Shown: piece after piece, positions 13,321 to 24,128 of the stretch | How the letters are laid out: the number at the start of each line of letters is the position of its first letter | Numbering within the stretch: position 1 is the first letter of the stretch | DNA from: Combretum micranthum | Lineage: Eukaryota > Streptophyta > Magnoliopsida > Myrtales > Combretaceae | Direction of reading: 5' to 3' | Assembly: GCA_024138025.1 (NCBI GenBank) | Contig: JAMXBD010000398.1 | Span: 434,001-498,000 of the forward strand | DNA: 64,000 nucleotides | Notes under the pieces: generated by a model | The model's input: only the letters and a program-made list of their open reading frames with translations | Database searches by the model: none | Told to the model about the DNA's origin: nothing | Made by a program: the position numbers and the translations under genes

Positions 13321-13997
13321 ATAGCTGTCACGCCCCAAAGAGTACCCTACACATGACAGTCCGCCACACTCAATATTTAAACTCAAGTAAGGCAACCTTA
13401 GTCTTCCCATGAGTTTGAACATCGGGTGCAAGGCTCACTCTCAACATACAGGGACCATACTTTGCTTCATATTAGTTTAAGGAGGCATACATAGCGACAA
13501 GAATGTAAATCATAACCGACAAATATAGAACTATTCTATTACATGAACTAGGGGCATACCCCCGTTAACAACATTAAGAGTTCTCAAGCTCACATAATCC
13601 CTTGTATTATCCTTCAAACTCTAATTTAGGAGACATGATTAGAAGTCCACGACTACTTCTAGATACCAACCTCATCAAAATGCTCCTCAATCTAAAAAAA
13701 ACCGTACCTGATGTTCTCGGCTCCTCGGAGATAGCCATAAGTATTTATGCTGCAATAGGAAACTATTGGGCTATAAACTACACTAGCTTAGTGAGTGAAA
13801 ACTTCCATATCGCAATTAAGACAAATCATTCAAGCAAGTGATTATTCAATCAAGTGAAATGCATCAAATAAGTGAATTTAGCAAACATATGACCAGCCGG
13901 AAATCATATGTGGATAGACTTGCGCCCTCCATCCCGGGTTAGCAGATTAACGAATCTTGCGGTACGACGCCGTTTAAGCTCACGATCAACTGAACAA

Positions 13998-14188
13998 TAT
14001 TTCGTTTTATGGATCACGATTAACCAACAAATTCGTTTTATGGATCACGATTAACCAACATATTCGTTTTATGGATCACGATTAACCAACATATTCGTTT
14101 TATGGATCACGATTAACCAACATATTCGTTTTATGGATCGCGATTAACCAACATATTCGTTTTATGGATCGTGAAAAACTAAAAAATG
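13998..14188. repeat. Tandem 31-bp repeat array in LTR F
   Basis: About 5.7 copies of a 31-bp unit containing TTTATGGATCACG followed by ATTAACCAACAT. Copies 2-4 are identical, copy 5 has one change and copy 6 is partial. A shorter, more diverged version lies at the same place in LTR J (about 42205-42345). Confidence 0.9.
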
Positions 14189-14676
14189 CTAATGCTCCAT
14201 CCCCATCGTGATATGAATGAGTTTAAATTTATATTGAATGTCTAATAATCGATTAATCCAATTCTTTTAGGTGACCAGACAATCTTCGCAGACAATCAAT
14301 TATAGCTCCTCTCTATAAAAGCAATAACTTATCACCCGGCTTCGATATTCTTTAAGTTCAACTTTACATATCAACAGCAGACAATTATAATTCCCAAGTA
14401 ACCCCATCATGCATAATCATTCTTTTTATCTTTACTTAATAACTAGTGCAGCTATTATTACAATCACAAGCAATAATTGAAATCGGAAGTGATACTCACT
14501 CGGCCATGGTACGCCGGTCTCTTAGTAATAGTAGTGGTCGGGTGGTAAGGAATCATCGTTCCCGGGATCACCTACCAATAAGAATAACCTAATGAGAATT
14601 TCATCACTTAACTAATTCAGGCTATGCATCTAAACTAGATAAAATTGTAATTCTCGCTATTTGCGGATGTTCCAAC

Positions 14677-14705
14677 TTAAAACGGCCATAACTTGGTCAT
14701 TTTAA
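14677..14705. repeat. Conserved LTR inverted repeat (F copy; one of 11)
   Basis: 29-bp block of the form TTAAAATGGCC, spacer ATAACTT, GGTCATTTTAA, able to fold as a stem-loop. Matching blocks lie at 1285, 6736 (inverted), 9289, 29845 (inverted), 42821, 47309 (inverted), 51022 (inverted), 52665, 61216 and 63793. It is the best-conserved stretch I see among all LTR subfamilies here. Confidence 0.85.
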
Positions 14706-17310
14706 CTCGGAATCTCGCAAATTTTATATCGATTTCTATCTACTTCGAAAGATCTATATATTTCCAATATTATTTCCAAGTTTTGAAAAATTTAGATCAT
14801 GGAACAAAGGGGTCAGATCAGGTCGGTAACTTTGTCATTTCCGAAAAATTGTTTTGCAATCAGTCAAAATGTTCCTAGTTGATGATTCATGGGTGGATAA
14901 AATATGAATGAGTTCCTAACATGAATGACATGTGATGAGTTCAATATATGCATGATCTTGATGATTTTTGAAGATGAAAATTTTAAGAACTCCTAATTCT
15001 TACAAAACTCCAACAATTTCTACTCCTTGAATCCAATTTTCCCAAGTTCGACATTTCGCTAGTGTTTTGGGATTTTCTTCTTAGAATTTACTCGCTATCT
15101 AAATAAAAATGATTCTTCATAATCTATATTATCAAAGACCTTCATTTCTACATAGAAATTCACATTTTTCACTTTGCAAGTATATTTTTAAATAAGCTTT
15201 TCACAAAAATCCGAATTTTGGAAAAATTCATTTCTTGCATATTTCCTATGAGAAAACTTGTTTAATGCATCAAAATTTAAAGCTTTACTATATCTATTGT
15301 CTAAGGACTTCATTTAACACATAAAACTTGCAATTTGAGCTCAATTACTAGGTGATTACATATGCATCATCTCAAATTACGAATTTGACAAATGGGTGAC
15401 TAACTCAAAATTTCTTATCTTAATTCCACTACTTGTTTTACATATTTCTCATGCCTAAACTCATTTCAACTTGTAAAAATCATTCCTTAGAGATATCTAT
15501 TACATATACCTTTCATTTTTCATGTAAAATATGAGTTTCAAAGTGGTTTCAAGGGTTTTTAAAATAGGTCTTGAAGTTCATCCGAATTTTCCACTAGACA
15601 TTTCTAACAAAAATCCTTTCTTTTCAAGTTCCTTGTCCTATATTCATAAAGATCCATCATCTAACACATTTATATATATGCAAGGCTAAGCTTTTATGAT
15701 CATTCATGCATGAAAGCACAAAATATTTACATGAACATAAATGTCAAGAAAAATATGAATGTCTAAACACTAGATCTACAACTTATAATGGCATGAATAT
15801 GGGTTTAAAGACATGAGCATAAATTTTCCATGCAAGATCTCTATTTTTTATATGCATGAACATAAGATTATTTCAACAAAAACTCATTGAACACAAGATC
15901 TACTTCTTGTGATGGCTTGATATTCTTGTATTAGTGTTTTCTCATCCCTAGCATTTGCTTATTGGGACTTAAGGTGGAAAACACACAAGAATGATCTTGC
16001 CATTACAAGATTACGTAAAACAAGGCGTGGAATCATCACCTAAATGGAGATTTGAAGAAGAAAAGAAGATGAAATGAGCTTGTGAGTATGTGTGTGTGTG
16101 GGAGGGGGGTTTCACGGCAACTAGAGGGAGGAGGAAGAGAGGTTTTTCCACTTTTCAAAATTTTGGAAGAGTAAAAATGAAGAGAGAGAGTGAAAATGGG
16201 TTTATATATTAAGTGAATTAGGGTTTGGTTGTATTAAAAGAAGTAAAAATAAAACAAAAAAAGGGAAAAAGGGGGATGGGGTGCGCCGGCCTATATGGGA
16301 GGAGAGAGAGGGAGATAGTTAAATTTTGTTTGATTTGTAATTTAAGTAGTAAAAGTAATATATGTAATAATATATCTTAGATTGTAATAATTTTGTTAAG
16401 AGACAAAAATTCTTGAAAAAGAAAATATAATTGAGTAGTTGTACGAATGTAAAAATAGGGTATGGGTAGTGTATAGTGTAGGTTGTACTTGTGAATAGTG
16501 ATAAATAGTAGACAAGACATCTACTTTACCGGTAGTAAGGAAAATACGGGAAAAGGCTATAACTGTAATTTTTATAGCCCGAAAAATTATAAAATTTTTA
16601 TTCTTGAATTCCTTATAAAATTTCGGTTCTAATGAGTATTTCAGAATATTTTTCTGAGTTTCTGGTTCCGAGACTCATTTTTCCGTAATTGAGCCCGGGA
16701 AGGCCCAGAATAGAAAATTTTCCAAATTTGAAACTTTCTAAGGTTTAAAATATAATTTAAAACAATAATTCACATTCATTTATTTTATAAAACTTCTTTT
16801 ATTATGAAACCGAAGGAAAGCCGGATTTAGGGTTTCTAAGCTCCTCTCACTAAGCCTGAACCAGACTGATTTAGGGTTCCGTTCTCCAGTTTCCGAAGTT
16901 TATTCGATTACTAAGAAAACCGGGGTATACATTATAAAAATAATAAAATTGTGAAATGAATAATATGAATAGTACCGAAAGACTAGCTAATTACCGGTAG
17001 TAATGAAATACAAATAAAATCGTAAGATCAGGTAATTCTAGTTATCGAAAATTTATAAAACTAATATTTTAGATCCTTATAAAAATATGAGTCTAACGAC
17101 ATTAATAACATATTTTTAATATTTCGAATCTCGAGGCACGCTTTTTCGAAGTCTGTATCTGATCAGGTTGGAAATAGATTGAAAATTCGTTAATCTCATC
17201 TTTTAGAGCATCTTAGACTTAATACGATCCAACTCCATCTTTTTCTCTTATTCCGACTCCTAGGTTTAGGGATATGGGATTGCCGGATCTAGGCTACGGG
17301 GTTTCTTGGG

Positions 17311-18011
17311 TGATGTGATCCTAGAAGCCTCAATTTTTAAGCCGTCCAATTTGAAGCTCAACAAGCCATCCGAATGGATGAGAGGTGCGATGATGAAAGC
17401 TTCAAAGATTAAAACAAGAGCCAAGAGAACCAAAAGAGTTGATAGGATAGTTTGGGATTCAAAGGATTGAAGATTTTCAAGTCTTTTCATTAATTTTAGG
17501 TCAAAGGCATGGAGAACCCCGAGATGAAAGTTACATTGAATGCTGAAGACTTCAAGAAGTGTAATAAAGCTTCTTGGATCGGTTATTACCGACATTAATT
17601 CAAAAAAAATTATTTTTTATTTTTAGGTCGTGTATTCATTAATTTTGAGTCGCGTCTTTTCATTTATTTTAGGTCGCGTTGTTTTATTTATTTTAAGCCG
17701 CGTCTTTTCATTAATTTTAGGTCTTTATGTAAGCCTATAAATAGAGGCTCCACTTTATGTATTGGCAGATTATCATTGAATGAAAACATATTTCTTGAGA
17801 TAACTTTCTCTTTTGTTCTTTGCGAAAGAACTCCTTTTTGATTTCTTCAATCTAAACGCTTGGGGAAATCACCTAGATAACTTAGGTTTCAATCAACAGG
17901 TTTGGTTGGGGTCTAGTTCCTATTCATCACTTGTTCAAGACGATCCTTTAGGGATTTGATTTTCACAACGATCGTAGGGTTCTAGGTTTAATATACCTAG
18001 GGTTCTCATCA
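17311..18011 (+). mobile_element. Solo LTR S1, inserted in LTR F
   Basis: 701-bp solo LTR with ends TGATGTGATCC and TTCTCATCA. It is flanked by a perfect 5-bp TSD, TTGGG (17306-17310 and 18012-18016). LTR J has the uninterrupted site (GTTTGTTGGGAGTTTC) near 45378. Orientation is given by TATAAATA at 17736-17743 and by the 3' end GGTTTAATATACCTAGGG, which also ends the LTR of element I just before its tRNA-Met primer site. A short tandem array lies directly upstream of the TATA box. Confidence 0.93.
17617..17735. repeat. Tandem ~24-bp repeats upstream of the S1 TATA box
   Basis: About four units built around AGGTCGCGTCTTTTCATT, ending directly before TATAAATA at 17736. The related LTR S2 has about six units in the same place, so the number varies between copies. 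Confidence 0.8.
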
Positions 18012-18489
18012 TTGGGAGTTTCGTAGACTTAGGTTTTCCGGTTGACTTTGCGGTTTATACCTTTGCCAATTTGGAAACTGATATTTTATGTTTATACAAC
18101 ATATCTAATTTGAGAAATTTATTTTAAGGTTGATTTTTTATAAGTATTTAATATCTCTCAACATTTTCGGAATCCTTTGGATTGAGTTTCATTTCCGAAG
18201 GTTGATCATTATTTACTTTTTAATAATTTGTTTTTGGGCTCTATTTTACCTGATTTTATAAGTTGGAGTTAAATATAAAAATTGTCGTACGTAGTAGTTT
18301 TGGAATTGAAGTATATTGAGTTCCTTTTTTTTTTTTTGAGGATTCTTATTTTTCTCACGATTCAAAAGTTTCTGGATTCGTTCTGGATTTGGGACTTATC
18401 AAAGTTCGATTTTAATTCGGAGTGATTTTTAGGGTTTATTTTCAAAGTTCATCTTAGAATTATTTACTAAAATTTTTCGGGAGCTTACA

Positions 18490-19139
18490 ATAGCAGCTAG
18501 CTCCAAGTCATGTGTCGAATAATTCTGCTCATGCGGTCTTAACTGTCGTGAAGCATAAGCAATCACTTTTCCTTCTTGCATTAGCACACATCCAAGACCA
18601 TTTCTTGATGCGTCGCTATGTATCATGTAAGGCTTCTTAGGGTTTGGCAAAACAAGTATCGGTGCAGATACAAGCTTGTGCTTGAGCTCTTGGAAACTCC
18701 TTTCTCTTTTATCGGTCCAGATGAACTTCTCATTCTTTTGAGTAAGTTGTGTTAATGGCTTGGCTATAGTCGAGAAATTCTTTACAAACTTTCGATAATA
18801 GCCAGCTAGTCCAAGAAAGCTTCTTACTTCTATTACCATTTTCGGTTGCTTCCACTCCATCATGGCCTTTATCTTTTCAGGATCAACAGATATGCCACTT
18901 CCTGAAATAACATGTCCCAAAAAGGATATCTTATCCAACAAAAAATCACACTTTGACAACTTAGCATACAACTTGTGTTCTCTCAATGTCCGAAGCGCCA
19001 TACGGAGGTGTTCCTCATGTTCCTCTCGTGTAGTTAAGTAGACCAAAATGTCGTCGATGAAAACTATAATGCACTTATCCAACAAGAGCTTATAGATTCG
19101 ACTCATCAAGTCTATGAAAGCGGCAGGTGCATTTGTCAT
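18490..19139 (-). pseudogene. E1 reverse transcriptase C-terminal half and RNase H start
   Basis: The minus-strand open frame begins [16 protein letters not shown], holds the RT active site [10 protein letters not shown], then [21 protein letters not shown] and the [11 protein letters not shown] motif. RNase H starts with the catalytic-Asp segment [17 protein letters not shown] and ends at [13 protein letters not shown], where solo LTR F interrupts it. The open frame runs on into F by chance (to 18429). A one-base frame change at about 19138 separates it from the first half of RT. The RT catalytic YxDD-type motif appears here as FIDD. Confidence 0.92.
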
Positions 19140-19879
19140 CCAAAAGACATCACTGAGAACTCATAATGTCCATATCGAGTCCGAAAAGCGGTCTTTGGTA
19201 TATCCTCCGGCCTTACTCTTAACTGATGGTATCCAGACCTCAGGTCGATGCGTGAAAACACACTTGCTCCTTGCAACTGATCAAAGAGGTCATCGATTCG
19301 AGGTAATGGATACTTATTCTTGATTGTAACCTTATTCAACTCCCGGTAATCGATACATAACCTCATAGGCCCATCCTTTTTCTTGACGAGCAAGACTGGT
19401 GCTCCCCATGGTGATACACTTGGGCGAATAAATCCTTGATCCAGAAGCTCTTGTAATTGCTTCTTGAGTTCCTTCAACTCTACCGGTGCTATGCGGTATG
19501 GAGCTTTTGATATTGGCTCGATATTTGGCATCAAGCTAATTTCAAAACCAATCTTCCTCTTTGGTGGCAATCTAGGTAATTCCTCAGGAAAAACATCAGG
19601 AAACTCATTGACTATAGGTATATCCTCCACCTTTTGTCCTTCACTTTCTTCTTCTATAGCATTGATTTGTCGATCGATCTCCTCCTCATTCGTTACTAAC
19701 TCGAGCGAACCTAATCCTTGCCTTCTTACGACTGCGGATTCTCCTTTGAATTCAATATTCTTCCCATTTACATCTTTAAAATTCATCTTCTTCTCTCGAC
19801 AATCTACCGTGGCTTTAACATGGGTCAACCAACTCATTCCAAGAATTACTTCATACTTATTCATCTCTAACATGATCAA
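19136..19879 (-). pseudogene. E1 protease C-terminus and reverse transcriptase N-terminal half
   Basis: 247-residue minus-strand frame. Residues 1-20 carry the end of an aspartic protease (EVILGMSWL). After a linker, RT starts with [18 protein letters not shown], then [57 protein letters not shown] and [20 protein letters not shown], the standard fingers and palm of a Ty3/gypsy RT. It stops at FSVMSFG, one base out of frame with the TNAPAAF segment. Upstream an in-frame stop separates it from the protease active-site segment. Confidence 0.92.
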
Positions 19880-19900
19880 GTCACTTGTCGTACAGTATCC

Positions 19901-20110
19901 TTAGATCTCTAAAGGGCATTCCTTCAACATCTCTCGGGTAGTTACAATGCTACCCGTGGGTGTCTTTATCTTGAAGCTGGTAGCGGTGGTGACTATAGGT
20001 AAACTGGTCTTCTTAGCAAAGTTAGGGGTGATAAACGAATGGGTGGCTCCAGTATCAAACAAGGCATAAGCGGTCTCATTAGCCACTCGTATTCTTCCTG
20101 CGTTCAACAC
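19901..20110 (-). pseudogene. E1 aspartic protease, active-site part
   Basis: 69-residue minus-strand segment with the retropepsin active site ALFDTGATHSFI, followed by TREMLKECPLEI. The frame opens with a GTG codon and has no natural start, which suits a processed pol polyprotein. A stop after PLEI separates it from EVILGMSWL in the next frame. It would cleave the Gag-Pol polyprotein in the virus-like particle if intact. Confidence 0.9.
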
Positions 20111-20258
20111 GCACTAGTTACTAACCATACTATACTTATCTATCTTTTCTAAAGCTTTAGGCTAAAGAGATAAGGCTAAAGAGATATAGGGATTCTATTT
20201 GTTACAGATTGATAACGTAAAAAGATACTACAAACAAAATGATAGCTTGAGGTTAAGG
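20111..20258 (-). other. E1 gag-protease junction
   Basis: Noncoding-looking stretch between the gag stop (20259) and the protease frame. I see no motif in it. Confidence 0.5.
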
Positions 20259-21068
20259 CTAACCTGCAACAAGTCCATGATCATAGCTTTCATCTCCTTC
20301 CAAGGCAGCAAACTCACATCCTTCTTCCTCATCATCAACTTCCCCGCACATCCACTGGCCCTCCAGATTGTAGACTCTCATTCCATGCACCGAGGTGCCA
20401 GAGTGATTCCCATTTCCATTGCCATTGTTGGTTTTGATAAGGGCGGATCCTCCCGAGGTGTTGGACGACCTCACTAAAGCATTTTTCCTCTTTGGGCATT
20501 CATTTGCAAAGTGCCCTGGTTGCTTACACACATAGTAGACACTGGTGTTCTTCTTAGGACACTCCAAGATTTTGTGATCCAGGCTGCCACAAAAGAAGCA
20601 CTTGTTTTGCAATTGTGGACAGGACTTTGGATAATGCTTCCCTCGGCATTTCCAGCATGTGACATCTACCTTGGTCACTTCCCTTTGATTGCTTCCACTT
20701 CCTTTGAAACTTCCAAAGGTCTTAAACCTCTTATTTTTTAACCCAGATCTTGGTCCTTCATAAGGCTTCCTTCCAAACACAAACATTTTCTTCTTTGGAG
20801 CTTTTGTCTTCATCTTTTTGGCTTCTTCTATAATTTGAGCTTTTTCCACTAGCCCCTTATAACTTCTAACATCAAATTCCACCAAACGAATCTTTAGGTC
20901 CTCGTCTAATCCATTCAAGAAAACTTGTCTCTTTAACTCCTCGTTGTGCTTATAGGATTCAGGAGCATACTGTAACAAGCGACTAAACTCGGTTTCGTAC
21001 TGTTCGATGGTTCTCCCCTTTTGAGAAATATTCAGGAAGTCAGTACTGTATCGGACTCTGAGACTCCC
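20259..21068 (-). pseudogene. E1 gag, C-terminal part with zinc knuckles
   Basis: The minus-strand frame starts at GSLRVRYSTDF, the second half of the Ty3/gypsy capsid (QKGRTIEQYETEFSRLLQYA, LKRQVFLNGLDEDLKIRL, VEKAQIIEEA). A basic linker precedes three zinc knuckles: CWKCRGKHYPKSC (CX2CX3HX4C, one residue short), CFFCGSLDHKILEC (CX2CX4HX4C) and YYVCKQPGHFANEC, where the first Cys has become Tyr. The acidic tail ends DHGLVAG. The open frame runs on to 21278 through S2, which would replace the normal N-terminus with about 68 LTR-encoded residues. About 74 residues present in the E4 and E2 gags are missing at the S2 junction. Confidence 0.92.
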
Positions 21069-21749
21069 TGATGTGATCCTAGAAGCCTTAATTTTTAAGC
21101 CGTCTAATTTGAAGTTCAACAAGCCATTCGAATGGATGAGAGGTGTGATGATGAAAGCTTCAAAGATTAAAACAAGAGCCAAGAGAACCAAAAGAGTTGA
21201 TAGGATAGTTTGGGATTCAAAGGATTGAAGATTTTCAAGTCTTTTCATTAATTTTAGGTCAAAGACATGGAGAAACAAGTTTTCCCTTGAAGGCCTAAAA
21301 AATTATCTTTTATTTTTAGGTCGTGTATTCATTAATTTTGAGTCGCGTCTTTTCATTTATTTTAGGTCGCGTCTTTCATTAATTTTGAGTTGCGTCTTTT
21401 CATTTATTTTAGGTCGCGTCATTTTATTTATTTTAGGTCGCGTCTTTTCATTAATTTTAGGTCTTTATGTAAGCCTATAAATAGAGGCTCCACTTTATGT
21501 ATTGGCAGATTATCAAATTGAAAGAAAACACTTTTCTTGAGAGAACTCTCTCTTTTGTTCTTTGGGAAAGAACTCCTTTTTGATTTCTTCAATCTAAACG
21601 CTTAGGGAAATCATCTAGATAACTTAGGTTTCAATCAACAGGTTTGGTTGGGGTCTAGTTCCTATTCATCACTTGTTCAAGACGATCCTTTGGGGATTTG
21701 ATTTCCACAACGATCGTAGGGTTCTAGGTTTAATATACCTAGGGTTCTC
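21069..21749 (+). mobile_element. LTR S2 inserted in E1 gag, 3' end lost
   Basis: Second copy of the S family. It begins TGATGTGATCC at 21069, has TATAAATA at 21476-21483 and runs to AGGGTTCTC at 21749, where the last four bases (ATCA) are missing. No TSD matching CTCCC is present on the right, because the right side is a rearranged junction to a tRNA-Met copy. Relative to S1 it lacks about 70 bp near 21285 but has more tandem units upstream of the TATA box (21312-21465). Confidence 0.9.
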
Positions 21750-21751
21750 CA

Positions 21752-21816
21752 CGCAGCGGAAGCGTGGTGGGCCCATAACCCACAGGTCCCAGGATCGAAA
21801 CTTGGCTCTGATACCA
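21752..21816 (+). other. Reverse-transcribed initiator tRNA-Met copy with CCA tail
   Basis: 65 bases match the plant initiator tRNA-Met as I remember it. They include the D arm, the anticodon stem with three G:C pairs around CAT (GGGCCCATAACCC), the initiator-type T loop GATCGAAAC and the 3' acceptor strand CTCTGATACCA. There is one apparent change (C to T in the T stem). The first 10 or so bases of the 5' acceptor side are missing. Plant nuclear tRNA genes do not encode CCA, so this copy came from a mature tRNA. It is not a functional gene. It joins LTR S2 on the left to the E1 gag N-terminal part on the right. Confidence 0.88.
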
Positions 21817-22170
21817 TCAAGGTAGGTGTTACTTTTGATGAAATTGGCAAGCAAGGTTTGGTGTGATCTCGACAGTGGTGGTAGTAGAAATGGTGCGGCA
21901 TGCGATTGTTCGCAAGGTGCTTCTACCGTAGCTTTAGGAGCATTCTGTGGTGGAGTAGGAGTTGGATTATTTTGATTTTTTTGTTGAATCAAAATAGTCA
22001 ACAACTAGTTCATTTGTCCAAGGGCAGCAGCAAAGTCATTTTCCTGGTTCGGGGCAGGAGCAGGGTTATTCTTCTGTTGATTACGCGGAGTTACTCCTCG
22101 TTCAGCTGGTACGTTGTTAGAATCTCTTTGTTCTCTATTTCTACGTCTCCTTGGACGGCTGTTTAATCGT
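21817..22170 (-). pseudogene. E1 gag, N-terminal part
   Basis: Minus-strand coding relic: an Arg-rich start (SRPRRRRNREQR), then a Gln/Pro-rich stretch, an internal TAG near 22007, LLTILIQQKNQNN, and SHQTLLANFIKSNTYL, which matches the NFIKSNRYF segment of the E4 gag. It ends at the tRNA-Met copy. I find no ATG in frame at the start. The frame opens just after an ACAG at about 22163, as it does in E4, so the true start is unclear. Confidence 0.75.
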
Positions 22171-23028
22171 TTTAGATTTTAGTTTCTATTTTACGCTCCA
22201 TACTAACCTTTACAGAAATCACGTAAGTCTCAAATATAAAGACCAGAAATCACAATTCAAGATACAAAATTTGCAAAAAAGGAATTGATAGGAGCTTAAT
22301 AAGAAAGAAAATCCAAATTCAATTTAAAGAGTTCACAAGGTAAGAAATAAAAATCATGCATCTTACTCACAAAGAGAAATGATATAAATGTCATAAAAAC
22401 AAAACAAAGGAATTTCATTATTAAGAAATCATTAGGTTACTTTTATTTGTTAAATACTTAACTACATCTTTTGATTAGTTGCGATTTAATACTAAGGCGT
22501 TACGTCTTGGGTGAACGCTACGCTTTCTTCTCATCGTGGCTCCTTACTTCCTTTTTCTCGATCCTTCCATTGAGTCTTGAGGGAATCCAGGGTTAGTTTC
22601 GCCTTCTTCCACTTCTGTTTTCTTGAAAGAATATCCTTGCCTTCGATCCTTTGATGACGTTTACGAGTCTCGTTTCCAACGTTACCAAAGGTTGATGGTA
22701 TAGTCTTTTACGTAAACGTTTTCTTCTTTTAGTTTTATTAACAAAAAGCAAGTTAACTTTGTTTTCTCACTAGCTACAACTTGCAAGGGTTGTGTTTTCT
22801 TAAGGCTTTAAAACGGTTTGGAAATCCTCCTATTCTTCTTAAGGGTATAAACTAGTTCTAGGGCCATCTATATATCTTAGGTATGGTCATAGAACATGTG
22901 GTTTCCCATATATCCTCACTTTCTATAATTCTAGGATTCTTCCTAAAACTCTTATGGCTAAATCTTAAACTTATCCTATCTCTAAGACTTCTACTTCTAA
23001 ACTTACTATTTCTTTCCCTAATCTTGAT
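22171..23028 (-). other. E1 untranslated leader between primer site and gag
   Basis: About 0.86 kb with no ORF and no trace of the extra ORF seen at this place in E3 and E4. On the minus strand it would be the 5' leader of the E1 transcript. Nothing else recognised. Confidence 0.6.
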
Positions 23029-23036
23029 GCTCTGAT

Positions 23037-24128
23037 TAGGGCTGTGCCAAAAAAAAAAAAAAAAAAAAAAAAAACCGACCGAACCGTGAACCGAACCGGA
23101 TCGGACCGAACTGAACCAAACCGAAATTTCAGTTCTTTTTTGAAACGGTTCGGGTCGCTGTTCGGTTCATTGAAGAGCAAACGGTTCGCGGTTCGATTCG
23201 GGACATGAACCGAATCGAATCGTTTTATATATTAAAAAAATTAAACATATTATTTTTACTCTTAATTGTTTTATTAATGGTACATATCTATATCACAAAT
23301 TTTAAAAACAATTAATTTTTTAAAATAAATTAATTGTTTTTAAAATTTTTTACTTAGATATGTGTTAGTCATTAGAATAAAATTAGATTTTTCATAATAT
23401 GTTTCAATTGTTATGTTATCTATAAGTAAGATAGATTTTAGAATTTAAACTCTAGTATTCTAACTTAAAAAAATTAATTGTTGTAAAATTTTTTTACTTA
23501 GATATGTGTTATTCATTAGAATAAAATTAGATTTTTTATAATATGTTTTAATTGTTATGTTATCTATAAGTAAGGTAGATTTTAGAATTTAACCTCTAGT
23601 ATTCTAACTTCTGCATATTTCTTTTCCATTTGTCTTACTAATTAATCTAGTTATATTATTTAGTTACTTATTGATTTATATAATTGGTAATATGTTAGTT
23701 AGAGGCATACAACGAATTACATTTTATGTCTTATATGAGATAAAGTCTAGTATATCATTATAGTTCAAGATAATTCAAAAAAATGAGATTAGTCATAGTT
23801 ATAATTTTATAATTGATGAAATCTTTTCCTTCCTATAAGTTTTACATGTTTATTTGATAAATGATTCATTTTAAATATTATTGTTTATATTTGCATTAGT
23901 GATAAGAAATATGTAATTGAACTTTTTCGATAAAATATATTTTTTATTTTATGAAAAAACGGTTCGAACATCAAACCGAACCATACCGGACCTTTTTTTT
24001 TTGTTCGAAAAAATTACGAACCGAACTGTATAGTTCGGTTCAAATTTAAAAGAAAAATCAAACCGTAAATTATGGTACGGTTCAGTTTGAGATGCAAATC
24101 GAACCGAACCGTACCATGCACACCCCTA
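23037..24128. mobile_element. Non-autonomous hAT-type DNA element in the E1 primer site
   Basis: 1092-bp element with terminal inverted repeats TAGGGCTGTGCC (left) and, on the other strand, TAGGGGTGTGCATGG (right). It is flanked by a perfect 8-bp TSD, GCTCTGAT (23029-23036 and 24129-24136), the TSD length of the hAT superfamily. Subterminal regions are rich in GAACCG/CGGTTC repeats on both sides, as in many plant hAT-derived MITEs. A run of about 24 A follows the left end. No transposase ORF remains. It contains a direct duplication of about 140 bp. Confidence 0.92.
23328..23611. repeat. Two direct copies of a ~140-bp segment in the hAT element
   Basis: 23328-23466 and 23470-23611 are near-identical, sharing ACTTAGATATGTGTTA, ATAAAATTAGATTTTT and TTATCTATAAGTAAG. 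Confidence 0.85.

Larger units (their letters stand above)
13326..18489 (-). mobile_element. Solo LTR F, inserted in E1 RNase H
   Basis: Minus-oriented LTR with plus-strand ends TGTCACGCCCC at 13326 and GAGCTTACA at 18489. It is flanked by a perfect 5-bp TSD, ATAGC (13321-13325 and 18490-18494). Removing the nested S1 LTR and its TSD leaves about 4.46 kb. It belongs to the same subfamily as LTR J, which has the corresponding empty site for S1 near 45380. It holds a tandem 31-bp repeat array, the conserved inverted repeat at 14677-14705 and a TATA-like TTTATATA (plus view) at 16201-16208. No protein is encoded; the ORF at 17266-17595 lies mostly in S1. Confidence 0.93.

Noticed and set aside
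13326..14200. Centromeric satellite
   Set aside because: The 31-bp array has only about six copies and sits inside an LTR with a clear TSD.
21752..21816. Functional tRNA-Met gene
   Set aside because: The 5' acceptor strand is missing and CCA is encoded, so the acceptor stem cannot form and the sequence is a reverse copy.
22155..22170. ACAG at the opening of the E1 and E4 gag frames as splice acceptor from the primer-site ATG
   Set aside because: Joining that ATG directly would be out of frame and run into a stop in both elements; no other donor could be supported.
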